Positions 33,582 to 40,387 of a stretch of 56,081 bases of DNA are shown one piece after another. A program made the position numbers and the translations under genes. Every line of letters starts with the position of its first letter. The first letter of the stretch is position 1. The DNA lies in assembly GCA_937951615.1 (NCBI GenBank), contig CALFBH010000025.1:1-56081 (forward strand), written 5' to 3'. A model generated the notes under the pieces. The model made no database searches. It was not told where the DNA came from and saw nothing but the letters and a program-made list of their open reading frames with translations. The DNA is from an uncultured Saprospiraceae bacterium (GTDB taxonomy: Bacteria > Bacteroidota > Bacteroidia > Chitinophagales > Saprospiraceae).

Positions 33582-35174
33582 ATGATAAATGTAAAAATTG
33601 CTAATCGAATTTGGTTGTTTACGCAGCGTAGGCAGTACCGATTATTTATTAAAAATAGTGGGGCGGTGGAGGTGTATCAGTTGGGGAAATTGAAGGCTTA
33701 TGTTGATAAAAATAAGGACACGGTATTTGGACGGGTGCATGATTTTGAGGGGATAAATACCTATGCTGATTTTGTGGCGAAAGTACCTGTGCAGGACTGG
33801 TCGGCTATTGAACCTTATGTAAGCCGTATTGCCGAAGGCGAAGAAAATATACTGACTGCGCAAAAAGTGATTCGATTTGAAGAGACTTCTGGTACGGCGA
33901 CGGCTTCTAAACTGATTCCTTATACAGATGCTTTATTGGCTGAATTTCAAAGCGCTATAGCCTGCTGGATGTGTAGCCTGCATGAACAACAACCACAAGT
34001 GTTTAAAGGGAAAGCTTACTGGTCGATTTCTCCGACGACGCGGCAACAGCGCAGGACGGCGGGCGGGATTCCAATTGGTGTGGCGGATGATACGGCTTAT
34101 TTCAATCCTTTTGTGAGTTTGTTGCTGAACAGCATTTTGGCAGTGCCGAGTGGAGTGGGGAAGTTGCAGGCGGAGGAATTTTATATGACTTCGCTGGCTT
34201 ATCTACTGGCAGATAAAAACCTGTCTTTTATGTCTGCCTGGAGTCCCGCTTTTTTGCTGGCTATGGATGAATTTCTTCAAAGAAACAGGTCGGAAATTTT
34301 GGCTTCTGATGTGCTTGCGAAACTGACAACCACTAAGAGAAGGGAGGACTTGAAGAAGGTTTTGGCAGGGGATTTTACCTGGGATGATTTGTGGAAAAAA
34401 CTTCCTGTAATTAGTTGCTGGACGGATGCGCAGGCTTATTTACAGAGCCAGCATTTGCAAGCTAGACTGGGAAGCATTTCTATACAAGGCAAAGGTTTAT
34501 TATCGACGGAATGTGTTTGTTCTATACCAATGGAAGAGGGACAATTTCCAACATTAAGTTATTTGTCGCATTTTTATGAATTTAGGGAAATAGATACTTC
34601 AAAAATCTACCTGGCACATCAACTTCGAGTAGGAGCGGTGTATGAAATTATTATAACAACAGGAGGTGGTTTATATCGCTATGCAAGTGCGGATTTAGTA
34701 GAAGTAACGAGTCATATCGCGCAAATTCCCTGCTTCAAATTTCTAGGTAGAAAAAACAGACAAAGCGATTTTGTAGGCGAAAAACTCTCTGAAATACAGG
34801 TCAATCGAGCGATTGAAACTGTATTTGCTGAGTATCGGAATAAAGTGGAATGGGTATTTCTTGCAGCTCAAAAATCGGATGCGACTTTTTATCATTATGT
34901 CCTGAATATTGAATTGAAATTAGACGAAAATTTGACGAATATAGAAAAACTGACTTGTCGTTTTGAACAAATACTATTTGAAAACCCATATTACAAAGAA
35001 GCGGTCAGCTTGGGACAATTGAAGCCTTTGCTGGTTCGCATTTTACCCATTGGGACACAAAAAAAATACCTGACACACATCAAACAAAATGGACAGGCAA
35101 AAGAAGCGGTGATCAAAAATGCAACATTGCTCACAGCCAATCAGTATTTGACAATCAAAGAACTAGTTTCTTAG
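33582..35174 (+). CDS. GH3-family acyl-adenylate/amido synthetase
   Basis: 530 aa. The N-terminal RRQYRLFIKNSGAVEVYQLG and the ATP-binding FEETSGTATASKLIPYTDAL (P-loop-like TSGT) are diagnostic of the GH3 family, as are the middle YASA.. equivalent (YRYASADLVEV) and LGRKNRQSDFVGEKLSE. GH3 enzymes activate carboxylates as adenylates and join them to amino acids or amines. Bacterial members occur in natural-product loci. The start codon lies inside a dispersed repeat, so a later start cannot be excluded. It lies between a Rieske oxygenase and a GNAT acyltransferase, both on the same strand. Confidence 0.88.
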   Translation: MINVKIANRIWLFTQRRQYRLFIKNSGAVEVYQLGKLKAYVDKNKDTVFGRVHDFEGINTYADFVAKVPVQDWSAIEPYVSRIAEGEENILTAQKVIRFEETSGTATASKLIPYTDALLAEFQSAIACWMCSLHEQQPQVFKGKAYWSISPTTRQQRRTAGGIPIGVADDTAYFNPFVSLLLNSILAVPSGVGKLQAEEFYMTSLAYLLADKNLSFMSAWSPAFLLAMDEFLQRNRSEILASDVLAKLTTTKRREDLKKVLAGDFTWDDLWKKLPVISCWTDAQAYLQSQHLQARLGSISIQGKGLLSTECVCSIPMEEGQFPTLSYLSHFYEFREIDTSKIYLAHQLRVGAVYEIIITTGGGLYRYASADLVEVTSHIAQIPCFKFLGRKNRQSDFVGEKLSEIQVNRAIETVFAEYRNKVEWVFLAAQKSDATFYHYVLNIELKLDENLTNIEKLTCRFEQILFENPYYKEAVSLGQLKPLLVRILPIGTQKKYLTHIKQNGQAKEAVIKNATLLTANQYLTIKELVS

Positions 35175-35205
35175 ACAAATTCTATGATTAGCCTTTCGCC
35201 AATGA

Positions 35206-35253
35206 GTCGCATAGCGACGGATTATTTGGTAGCGTGGGAATTTATTCCCACGC
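35206..35253. repeat. Two-hairpin dispersed element, copy 2
   Basis: GTCGC-ata-GCGAC (35206-35218), then GGTA, then GCGTGGGAA-TTTA-TTCCCACGC (35232-35253). Compared with copy 1 (27467-27515), both stems differ in sequence yet stay paired, which points to selection on structure. It lies between the GH3 and GNAT genes and may also stop transcription. Confidence 0.8.
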
Positions 35254-35303
35254 GTTAAAAGGCATTTTTCACGACACATGTCAAAGGGCTAAAAAACATA
35301 AGG

Positions 35304-36419
35304 ATGAAAAAATATACGCCAATACCAGCTACGTCAGAATATAATAAAGAAATCTGCGAACTATTCGCGCTTCCGATGCGAGGCATGATTAGCCTCTCGA
35401 AAGAGCGTTCGCCCGATTTTTTCAGCGGAGCAGGTATTCAGAATAGCTCGCCTGAAACCTATATATATAAAGATCCGGAAAATGGAGAACTTTGCGCCGT
35501 ATATAGCATAGGAAAACGTGAAGTCTATATCAACGGAGAACAACAAAAAATCCAATATCTGAGCGATTTGCGTATTCCGCCAAAGTATCGGGGCGGCGTG
35601 TTGAGTCCGCTGATTTGGGATGATATTCTTACCTCTGAACAACTGGGTAAACTGGTTCAGACGGCTATACTGACCGATAATGCAAATATGATCAGAAGCG
35701 TAGAAAAAATCAATGCACTGGGCAAAGAAAAGGGACTGCCTTATTATCATTTTATTGGAAAAATAGTCACCTGTATATTGTCATTGCCACGTCGTCAAAA
35801 AACATTTCAATCATCAGGAGATTATGAAATTCGCTATGCGAAAGAAAAGGATATTCCTGCCATGCAAGAGTTTTTCAACAAGGAAGCCCCCAAGCGACAA
35901 TTTTATCCACATTATGAATTTAGCGAACTAAAAACGAATGCCTATTATAGCGATCTTGCAATTGAAAATTACATACTAGTCTTGAAAAATGATGTCATTA
36001 TCGGCATGTCAGGTGTATGGAATCAAGACAATATCTGGCGAACCAAAATTGTGGCTTACGATAAAAAGATAGCCATATTAAGACCCTTTGTTAATTTGTA
36101 TAATTACTTGAAAGGTGGCATCCATTTGCCCAAAGCTGGCTCAAAACTCCGAAATATTTATCTGCATACTACTTTGATACAAGATGATAATGCGGCTGTT
36201 TTTGAATCTATTTTAAAATATATGCTGGATACGCTGCCACGCGAAAAATATGACCAACTCATTCTCGGTTTATCCGAATTTGCCCCTTGTGTAAAAGCCC
36301 TGGACGCATTTAAAAATAAGCGTATAATGGGTGGGAATTATTACCTAATCAGCAAATACCCAGACTTAGTCGAGCAGTTCCAAGGCAAGAATTTTTATAT
36401 GGAAGTAGCGAGAATTTAG
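35304..36419 (+). CDS. GNAT acyltransferase-like protein (two GNAT-like halves)
   Basis: 371 aa. The first half has a GNAT-type acyl-CoA loop, YLSDLRIPPKYRGGVLSPLI (the R/Q-x-x-G-x-G/A region), and a following NANMIRSVEKINALGKEKGL helix as in GNAT motif B. The second half (about residues 175-340) starts YEIRYAKEKDIPAMQEFFN, a typical beta1-alpha1 opening of another GNAT unit, but lacks a clear loop. It is the last gene of the desaturase-Rieske-GH3 run and could acylate the product or an intermediate. Soluble. Confidence 0.75.
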   Translation: MKKYTPIPATSEYNKEICELFALPMRGMISLSKERSPDFFSGAGIQNSSPETYIYKDPENGELCAVYSIGKREVYINGEQQKIQYLSDLRIPPKYRGGVLSPLIWDDILTSEQLGKLVQTAILTDNANMIRSVEKINALGKEKGLPYYHFIGKIVTCILSLPRRQKTFQSSGDYEIRYAKEKDIPAMQEFFNKEAPKRQFYPHYEFSELKTNAYYSDLAIENYILVLKNDVIIGMSGVWNQDNIWRTKIVAYDKKIAILRPFVNLYNYLKGGIHLPKAGSKLRNIYLHTTLIQDDNAAVFESILKYMLDTLPREKYDQLILGLSEFAPCVKALDAFKNKRIMGGNYYLISKYPDLVEQFQGKNFYMEVARI

Positions 36420-36763
36420 ATGTTTGGGTAGTAATGATTTAGGTCGATGGTCGATAGTCCATGGTCAATGGCTGTTTTCTAAATGTTCAGGTCATTTCAG
36501 TATTTCATTTTGCTTTGCAAAATGCGTATAAAACCTATAAAATCTATAAAACTGGAACGTTGCTAAATCACAGCTATGGACTATGGACCATCGACTATCT
36601 ACACCAATGATTTCTTTTGGCATTTTAATTGTAAAAAATATATCATCTATTCACACAAAACGGATGTACTCTACTTTTTCGTCATGCGGGCTGATTCTCT
36701 TTTAGGAGCTAGAGGCGACGCGCGAGGAAGACGAAAAAATGAAATGCACCGACAAAACCTTAG
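36420..36763. repeat. Intergenic heptad inverted repeat with central hairpin
   Basis: Left heptads GGTCGAT-GGTCGAT-AGTCCAT-GGTCAAT-GGCTG (36442-36474) are mirrored at 36571-36599 (CAGCTATGGACTATGGACCA...). Between them lies the hairpin CATTTTGC-ttt-GCAAAATG (36506-36524) and TATAAAACCTATAAAATCTA repeats. 36686-36733 is a degenerate copy of the GC-rich dispersed repeat. No gene. Confidence 0.75.
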
Positions 36764-37312
36764 ATGATGAAAAATGTAAAGCTATTATTTGCCGCATTCG
36801 GCATGATGACGCTTATGGCTTCCTGCGCGAGTCTGACTCCTTTTACAGAAGAACTGTATGAGGAAAATGGCTGGTCGGATGATGAGCTTCAGCGCATTCA
36901 ATTCTATTTGTCAAAAGAAATTGTCCTGTATCGACAAAAAAAAGAAGCAGACAGCAAAATTTCTGATGGTAAAATTCGCATGAAAGACGGACGCGAACTA
37001 GAAGAAATTATTATCAAAAAACGCACGCCAGGCGTCTTTGAATTTAAGAAAGACGACTCTGAATTATTTGTCGTCAGTTTTGATGTAGATGGACGGCATC
37101 TGACCTTTGGCTCGAACCCAAAAATGAATGGCAAATACACGCTACGGGCCAAAGAATGGGACAAAAGAAGCGGCAGAGGAAAAGTAACCTATGGCGAAGA
37201 CGAGTTCAATGTCGTGCCCGGCAGCGGATATGCCACCTTGATGGTCAATTTGAAGAAAATGCAGAAGGTGAATGTCAAGTCTCGTAAGGCTAAGGGGCGG
37301 ACGGTTAATTGA
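36764..37312 (+). CDS. Lipoprotein of unknown function
   Basis: 182 aa (or 181 aa from the second Met). A lipobox LMASC places Cys21 as the lipidated residue. The mature part is rich in Lys, Arg, Asp and Glu, with strands such as SDGKIRMKDGRELEEIIIKK and ELFVVSFDVDGRHLTFG. No enzyme motif. The last codons and stop (AKGRTVN) lie in a 27-bp sequence repeated after the next gene, so the AAA_14 cassette entered at the extreme 3' end of this gene without destroying it. Confidence 0.8.
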   Translation: MMKNVKLLFAAFGMMTLMASCASLTPFTEELYEENGWSDDELQRIQFYLSKEIVLYRQKKEADSKISDGKIRMKDGRELEEIIIKKRTPGVFEFKKDDSELFVVSFDVDGRHLTFGSNPKMNGKYTLRAKEWDKRSGRGKVTYGEDEFNVVPGSGYATLMVNLKKMQKVNVKSRKAKGRTVN

Positions 37313-37314
37313 GT
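37288..37314. repeat. Direct repeat DR1 flanking the AAA_14/DUF4143 cassette
   Basis: Begins GGCTAAGGGGCGGACGG and ends TTAATTGAGT. The second copy at 38621-38646 differs by one missing G and one G to A change. DR1 includes the lipoprotein stop codon. Confidence 0.85.
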
Positions 37315-37317
37315 TGG

Positions 37318-37392
37318 TTGGGATGTTAGGGTATTGGGATAATTGGGTATCAGTAATTGGTAATGTTCCTAATACCCCAATATACTAATACC
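37318..37392. repeat. Imperfect GGTATTGGGATAATT inverted repeat
   Basis: GGGTATTGGGATAATTGGGT (37329-37348) is mirrored by TAATACCCCAATATACTAAT plus ACC (37372-37392) with mismatches. It is another heptad-like array (GGTATTG/GGATAAT units), located inside the DR-bounded segment upstream of the ATPase gene. Confidence 0.6.
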
Positions 37393-37450
37393 CTTCATTC
37401 TCCACATTATTTCAGTAATTGAGGAAATTGACAGAAAATAAGTTGTTTAA

Positions 37451-37478
37451 TTGAGCTAATTAACGTAAATTAGCTCAA
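37451..37478. repeat. Palindrome P5 directly upstream of the AAA_14/DUF4143 gene
   Basis: TTGAGCTAATT (37451-37461) and AATTAGCTCAA (37468-37478) are perfect 11-nt arms around AACGTA. It ends 5 nt before the ATG at 37484, a placement like that of P1 and P4 in front of the YhcG genes. Confidence 0.88.
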
Positions 37479-37483
37479 AAAAC

Positions 37484-38620
37484 ATGAATTATCTTAAAAG
37501 AACCATCAAACCGCTTTTGCTGGAATATTTACTACCTAATAAAGTATTAGTATTACTTGGGCCGAGAAGAGTTGGAAAAACGGTACTCATCAATCAAATT
37601 CTGGCAGAAATTACAACGTCTTATCTGTTGTTAAATGGGGAAGATTTATCAACAAGAGAATTGTTTTCAAGAAGAAGCGTTGAAAATTTTCTTCAGTTAT
37701 TAGATGGTAAATTGCTTTTAGTTATTGATGAAGCCCAGAAAATACCAGACATCGGAAATTCATTGAAGTTAATGGTTGATGAAATTAAAGGTCTCAAGAT
37801 TTTGGTAACAGGATCATCTGCATTTGATGTTCAAAATTATACTGGAGAACCCTTAACCGGAAGAAAATACACATTCAATTTGTATGCCTTGTCGGAGCAG
37901 GAATATGAGCAGATTCACCCAGTGCAGGTAAGGAAAGATAAATTGAGGGAGCGTTTGATATATGGAAATTATCCTGAATTATTACAATTGGATACCAAAG
38001 CGAAAAAAAACAGATATTTGAATGACCTGGTCACCTCTTACTTATTGAAAGATATTCTGGCCTTTGAAAATATCAGAAACTCCGATAAAATTATCTCCTT
38101 ACTTCGGCTATTAGCTTACCAAGTCGGCAATTTGGTATCTACTTCAGAACTGGGCAGTCAACTGGGGATGAGTGGGAATACGGTCACAAAATATCTCGAT
38201 TTGTTATCAAAAGTTTTCATCATCCATAGATTAGGAGGTTTTAGCAGAAACCTTCGAAGAGAAATCGCAAAAAGTAACAAGTGGTATTTTTTTGATAATG
38301 GGATAAGAAATATCCTGACCGCTAATCTGAATCCCATAGAATTGAGAAATGATATTGGTCAGTTATGGGAAAACTACATCATTAGTGAACGGATAAAGTA
38401 CCAGCAATATACAGGTATGCTGGTCAATAACTACTTCTGGCGCACCTACGACCAGCAGGAAATAGACTGGATAGAAGACCGAGGCGGAAACTTGCATGCC
38501 TACGAATTCAAATGGAATCCAAAACGAAAAACAAGAATTCCAAAAGGCTGGCAAAATAATTATCCGGATGCTGAATTTGAGTTCATCAATACTGATAATT
38601 ATGCAAATTGGTTAAAGTGA
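37484..38620 (+). CDS. AAA_14 ATPase with DUF4143 C-terminal domain
   Basis: 378 aa. Walker A LLGPRRVGKT and Walker B LLLVIDEAQ, then a sensor-like LVTGSSAFD, place the first 180 residues in the AAA_14 family. The C-terminal part is DUF4143: a winged-helix segment (STSELGSQLGMSGNTVTKYL) and a PD-(D/E)XK-like core, YDQQEIDWIEDRG...LHAYEFKW. Such stand-alone proteins are common in Bacteroidota and archaea and are thought to act on DNA, but no function is established. The gene with its palindrome is enclosed by a 26-27 bp direct repeat, indicating insertion as a unit. Confidence 0.93.
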   Translation: MNYLKRTIKPLLLEYLLPNKVLVLLGPRRVGKTVLINQILAEITTSYLLLNGEDLSTRELFSRRSVENFLQLLDGKLLLVIDEAQKIPDIGNSLKLMVDEIKGLKILVTGSSAFDVQNYTGEPLTGRKYTFNLYALSEQEYEQIHPVQVRKDKLRERLIYGNYPELLQLDTKAKKNRYLNDLVTSYLLKDILAFENIRNSDKIISLLRLLAYQVGNLVSTSELGSQLGMSGNTVTKYLDLLSKVFIIHRLGGFSRNLRREIAKSNKWYFFDNGIRNILTANLNPIELRNDIGQLWENYIISERIKYQQYTGMLVNNYFWRTYDQQEIDWIEDRGGNLHAYEFKWNPKRKTRIPKGWQNNYPDAEFEFINTDNYANWLK

Positions 38621-38646
38621 GGCTAAGGGCGGACAGTTAATTGAGT
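38621..38646. repeat. Direct repeat DR2 flanking the AAA_14/DUF4143 cassette
   Basis: Begins GGCTAAGGGCGGACAG and ends TTAATTGAGT, starting one base after the ATPase stop codon. With DR1 it bounds a segment of about 1.33 kb. After it, 38647-38706 contains TTGAGTA-type heptads with an ATTGAG...CTCAAT pair. Confidence 0.85.
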
Positions 38647-38849
38647 ATATTAAGTGATTGAGTATGTACCTCAATTACTAATATCCAATTATTGCAATAC
38701 ACTAACTCCAACTTAATACACTTCATCTTTTTGTGTTTCGCTGTCGAACCAAAAAAATCTAAAAAACAAAACAAAATGTTTTGAAAAGTGTAAAAAAATA
38801 ACTAATTTAGCGGAGTAATTATATTATATAAACTTAAAAATTGTATAAA

Positions 38850-39218
38850 ATGACAACACAAGAGATTGCCAAAAAATGGGCAGAATATTGTACCTCTGGT
38901 CGATGGGATCAGGCACAAGCAGAACTCTATGACAATAATTGTGTAAGCCTGGAAATGGAAGGCGCACAAGGATTCCCACCCCGAGTAGAGGGACTGGAAG
39001 CTATTAAAGCCAAAGGAGAAAATTGGAATAAGATGGTTGAGGAGTTTCATGGCGTAGAAATAGACGGACCTATTGTTGCTGGTGACCATTTTTCAGCTAC
39101 CATGAAGATGGACATTACTATGAAAGGACAGCCTAGAAAAGTTGATGAAGAAATTGCTATATTTCGGGTAGCAAATGGCAAAATCATATCAGAGCAATTT
39201 TTCTATCCGGTAGGATAA
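38850..39218 (+). CDS. SnoaL/NTF2-like small protein
   Basis: 122 aa from the ATG at 38850; an in-frame TTG 9 nt upstream is less likely. The cone-shaped NTF2 pattern is clear: an N-terminal helix pair (IAKKWAEYCTSGRWDQAQAE), a LEGLEAIKAKGENW helix, and four strands ending in VDEEIAIFRVANGKIISEQFFYPVG. SnoaL-like proteins include cyclases, isomerases and binding proteins; no catalytic residue can be assigned. It is a single gene. Confidence 0.8.
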   Translation: MTTQEIAKKWAEYCTSGRWDQAQAELYDNNCVSLEMEGAQGFPPRVEGLEAIKAKGENWNKMVEEFHGVEIDGPIVAGDHFSATMKMDITMKGQPRKVDEEIAIFRVANGKIISEQFFYPVG

Positions 39219-39263
39219 AACCTAATGCTAGAAGATATTGCTTGACTTTAGCTATCAACTAAA

Positions 39264-39301
39264 GAGACTATACTGATGACTTTTGTCATTAGTATAGTCT
39301 C
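39264..39301. terminator. Hairpin terminator after the SnoaL-like gene
   Basis: GAGACTATACTGATGAC (39264-39280) and GTCATTAGTATAGTCTC (39285-39301) pair over 17 bp with one G-T wobble, loop TTTT. No long T-run follows, so it may be an attenuator or operator-like stem instead. Confidence 0.5.
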
Positions 39302-39337
39302 GTAGTTGGCTTAATTAAATCAATGCTGATAATTTAA

Positions 39338-39378
39338 TTTGTACGGAGTTTGTACGGAAAGAACTTGCATTATACGGA
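39338..39378. promoter_or_regulatory. Operator-like TACGGA repeats upstream of tacAT
   Basis: TTTGTACGGA occurs twice (39338-39347 and 39349-39358), 11 bp apart, and a third TACGGA lies at 39373-39378, 20 bp on. One- and two-turn helical spacing upstream of an antitoxin with a ribbon-helix-helix fold is typical of autoregulation. Confidence 0.6.
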
Positions 39379-39411
39379 GTAATGTCGTATTTTACTCTAA
39401 AACGATAAAAA

Positions 39412-39705
39412 ATGGAAAGTTCATTAAGTAAAAAAGGTAATAGTAGAATTGAATTCAGAGTTAGTGCTGAAGACAAACAACTATTTGAATACGCTAAAAC
39501 ATTGATGGGTTATACTTCTTTTTCAGAATTTGTTAGGCATGTTTTAACAAAAGAGTCTAAAGCAATAGTAGAAGAAAAAAATAAAATTCTGGTATCAAAA
39601 AGGGATAAGGAAATATTTTTCAATGCATTAATGGGAAAAGAAGAACCGCCCAATAAGGCATTATTAGGGGCAATAAAATATCATAAAAAAATAATAAATA
39701 AATAG
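39412..39705 (+). CDS. TacA-like (DUF1778) type II antitoxin
   Basis: 97 aa. RIEFRVSAEDKQLFEYAKTL followed by GYTSFSEFVRHVLTKES is the ribbon-helix-helix of DUF1778/TacA antitoxins. The C-terminal tail (VSKRDKEIFFNALMGKEEPP) matches the toxin-binding segment of the family (SxxDxxxFxxAL...PPxPN). The toxin gene starts 2 bp after the stop, so the two form an operon. The protein should repress its promoter through the TACGGA repeats. Confidence 0.92.
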   Translation: MESSLSKKGNSRIEFRVSAEDKQLFEYAKTLMGYTSFSEFVRHVLTKESKAIVEEKNKILVSKRDKEIFFNALMGKEEPPNKALLGAIKYHKKIINK

Positions 39706-39707
39706 GT

Positions 39708-40202
39708 TTGGAAATTATACCCTATAATCGTGAATTCAAAAGAGAAAATTTTGATTGCGGAAAAAAGCCTCTCAATAACTACATTCTAAGAAATGCTACT
39801 AAAGATGTTAAGTCAGGTGCATGCACTTGTTTTGTAATTCTATCTGATACAGATCAGGTAATAGGATATTACACCCTTTCTGCAGAAAGTATACCAAAGA
39901 AAGATGCTCCAGATAAATTGCAAAAGAAAATCAAATATGAATATATTCCTGTTATTCTTTTAGGTCGCTTAGCTATTGATAAAAATGAATTTGGGAATGG
40001 TTATGGAAAGCTTTTACTAATAGACTCCCTTAAAAAATGTTTAGAGGTGACCAAAAACCAAATAGGTGCAGTTGCTGTGATTGTCGATCCAATCGATGGA
40101 GAGGCAATCGCCTTTTATGCTAAATATGGATTCACAATGTTACCCACAAGTGGAAGAATGTTTATGTCAATGAACAAAATAGAATTAGCATTTAAAGAAT
40201 GA
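39708..40202 (+). CDS. TacT-like GNAT toxin
   Basis: 164 aa from a TTG start 2 bp after the antitoxin stop; no ATG occurs near enough to be used. It has the TacT features: FDCGKKPLNNYI near the N-terminus, GYYTLSAESIP, the acetyl-CoA loop VILLGRLAIDKNEFGNGYGK, and the C-terminal IAFYAKYGFTMLP with the conserved Tyr. TacT toxins acetylate aminoacyl-tRNA and stop translation. The gene has the same orientation and low GC content as its antitoxin. Confidence 0.9.
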   Translation: MEIIPYNREFKRENFDCGKKPLNNYILRNATKDVKSGACTCFVILSDTDQVIGYYTLSAESIPKKDAPDKLQKKIKYEYIPVILLGRLAIDKNEFGNGYGKLLLIDSLKKCLEVTKNQIGAVAVIVDPIDGEAIAFYAKYGFTMLPTSGRMFMSMNKIELAFKE

Positions 40203-40387
40203 TTTATTTCGCTTCCATGTAGTAAAATAATGTTTCTTCCGATAAAGACTATTGAGCAGTTGTTCAAGTAAAAAAATCCCTAACCAGCCAAAGCCAGTCA
40301 GAGATTTTTATATTTTGACTATTTGTCTTTCAACTGAATAATTGCAAATTGCTATTGCCACTGAAACTGTGACTGACATTGCCACTG
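40203..40387. terminator. Convergent intergenic region with a terminator-like stem
   Basis: AAAAATCCCT (40271-40280) and AGAGATTTTT (40297-40306) pair with one mismatch, with T/A runs on both sides, and probably serve both the toxin gene and the minus-strand amidohydrolase. Short ATTGCCACTG repeats lie at 40354-40390. Confidence 0.5.

Noticed and set aside
36576-36767. Plus-strand frame MDYGPSTIYTND
   Set aside because: It begins inside the heptad inverted repeat and overlaps a dispersed repeat; no recognisable protein features.
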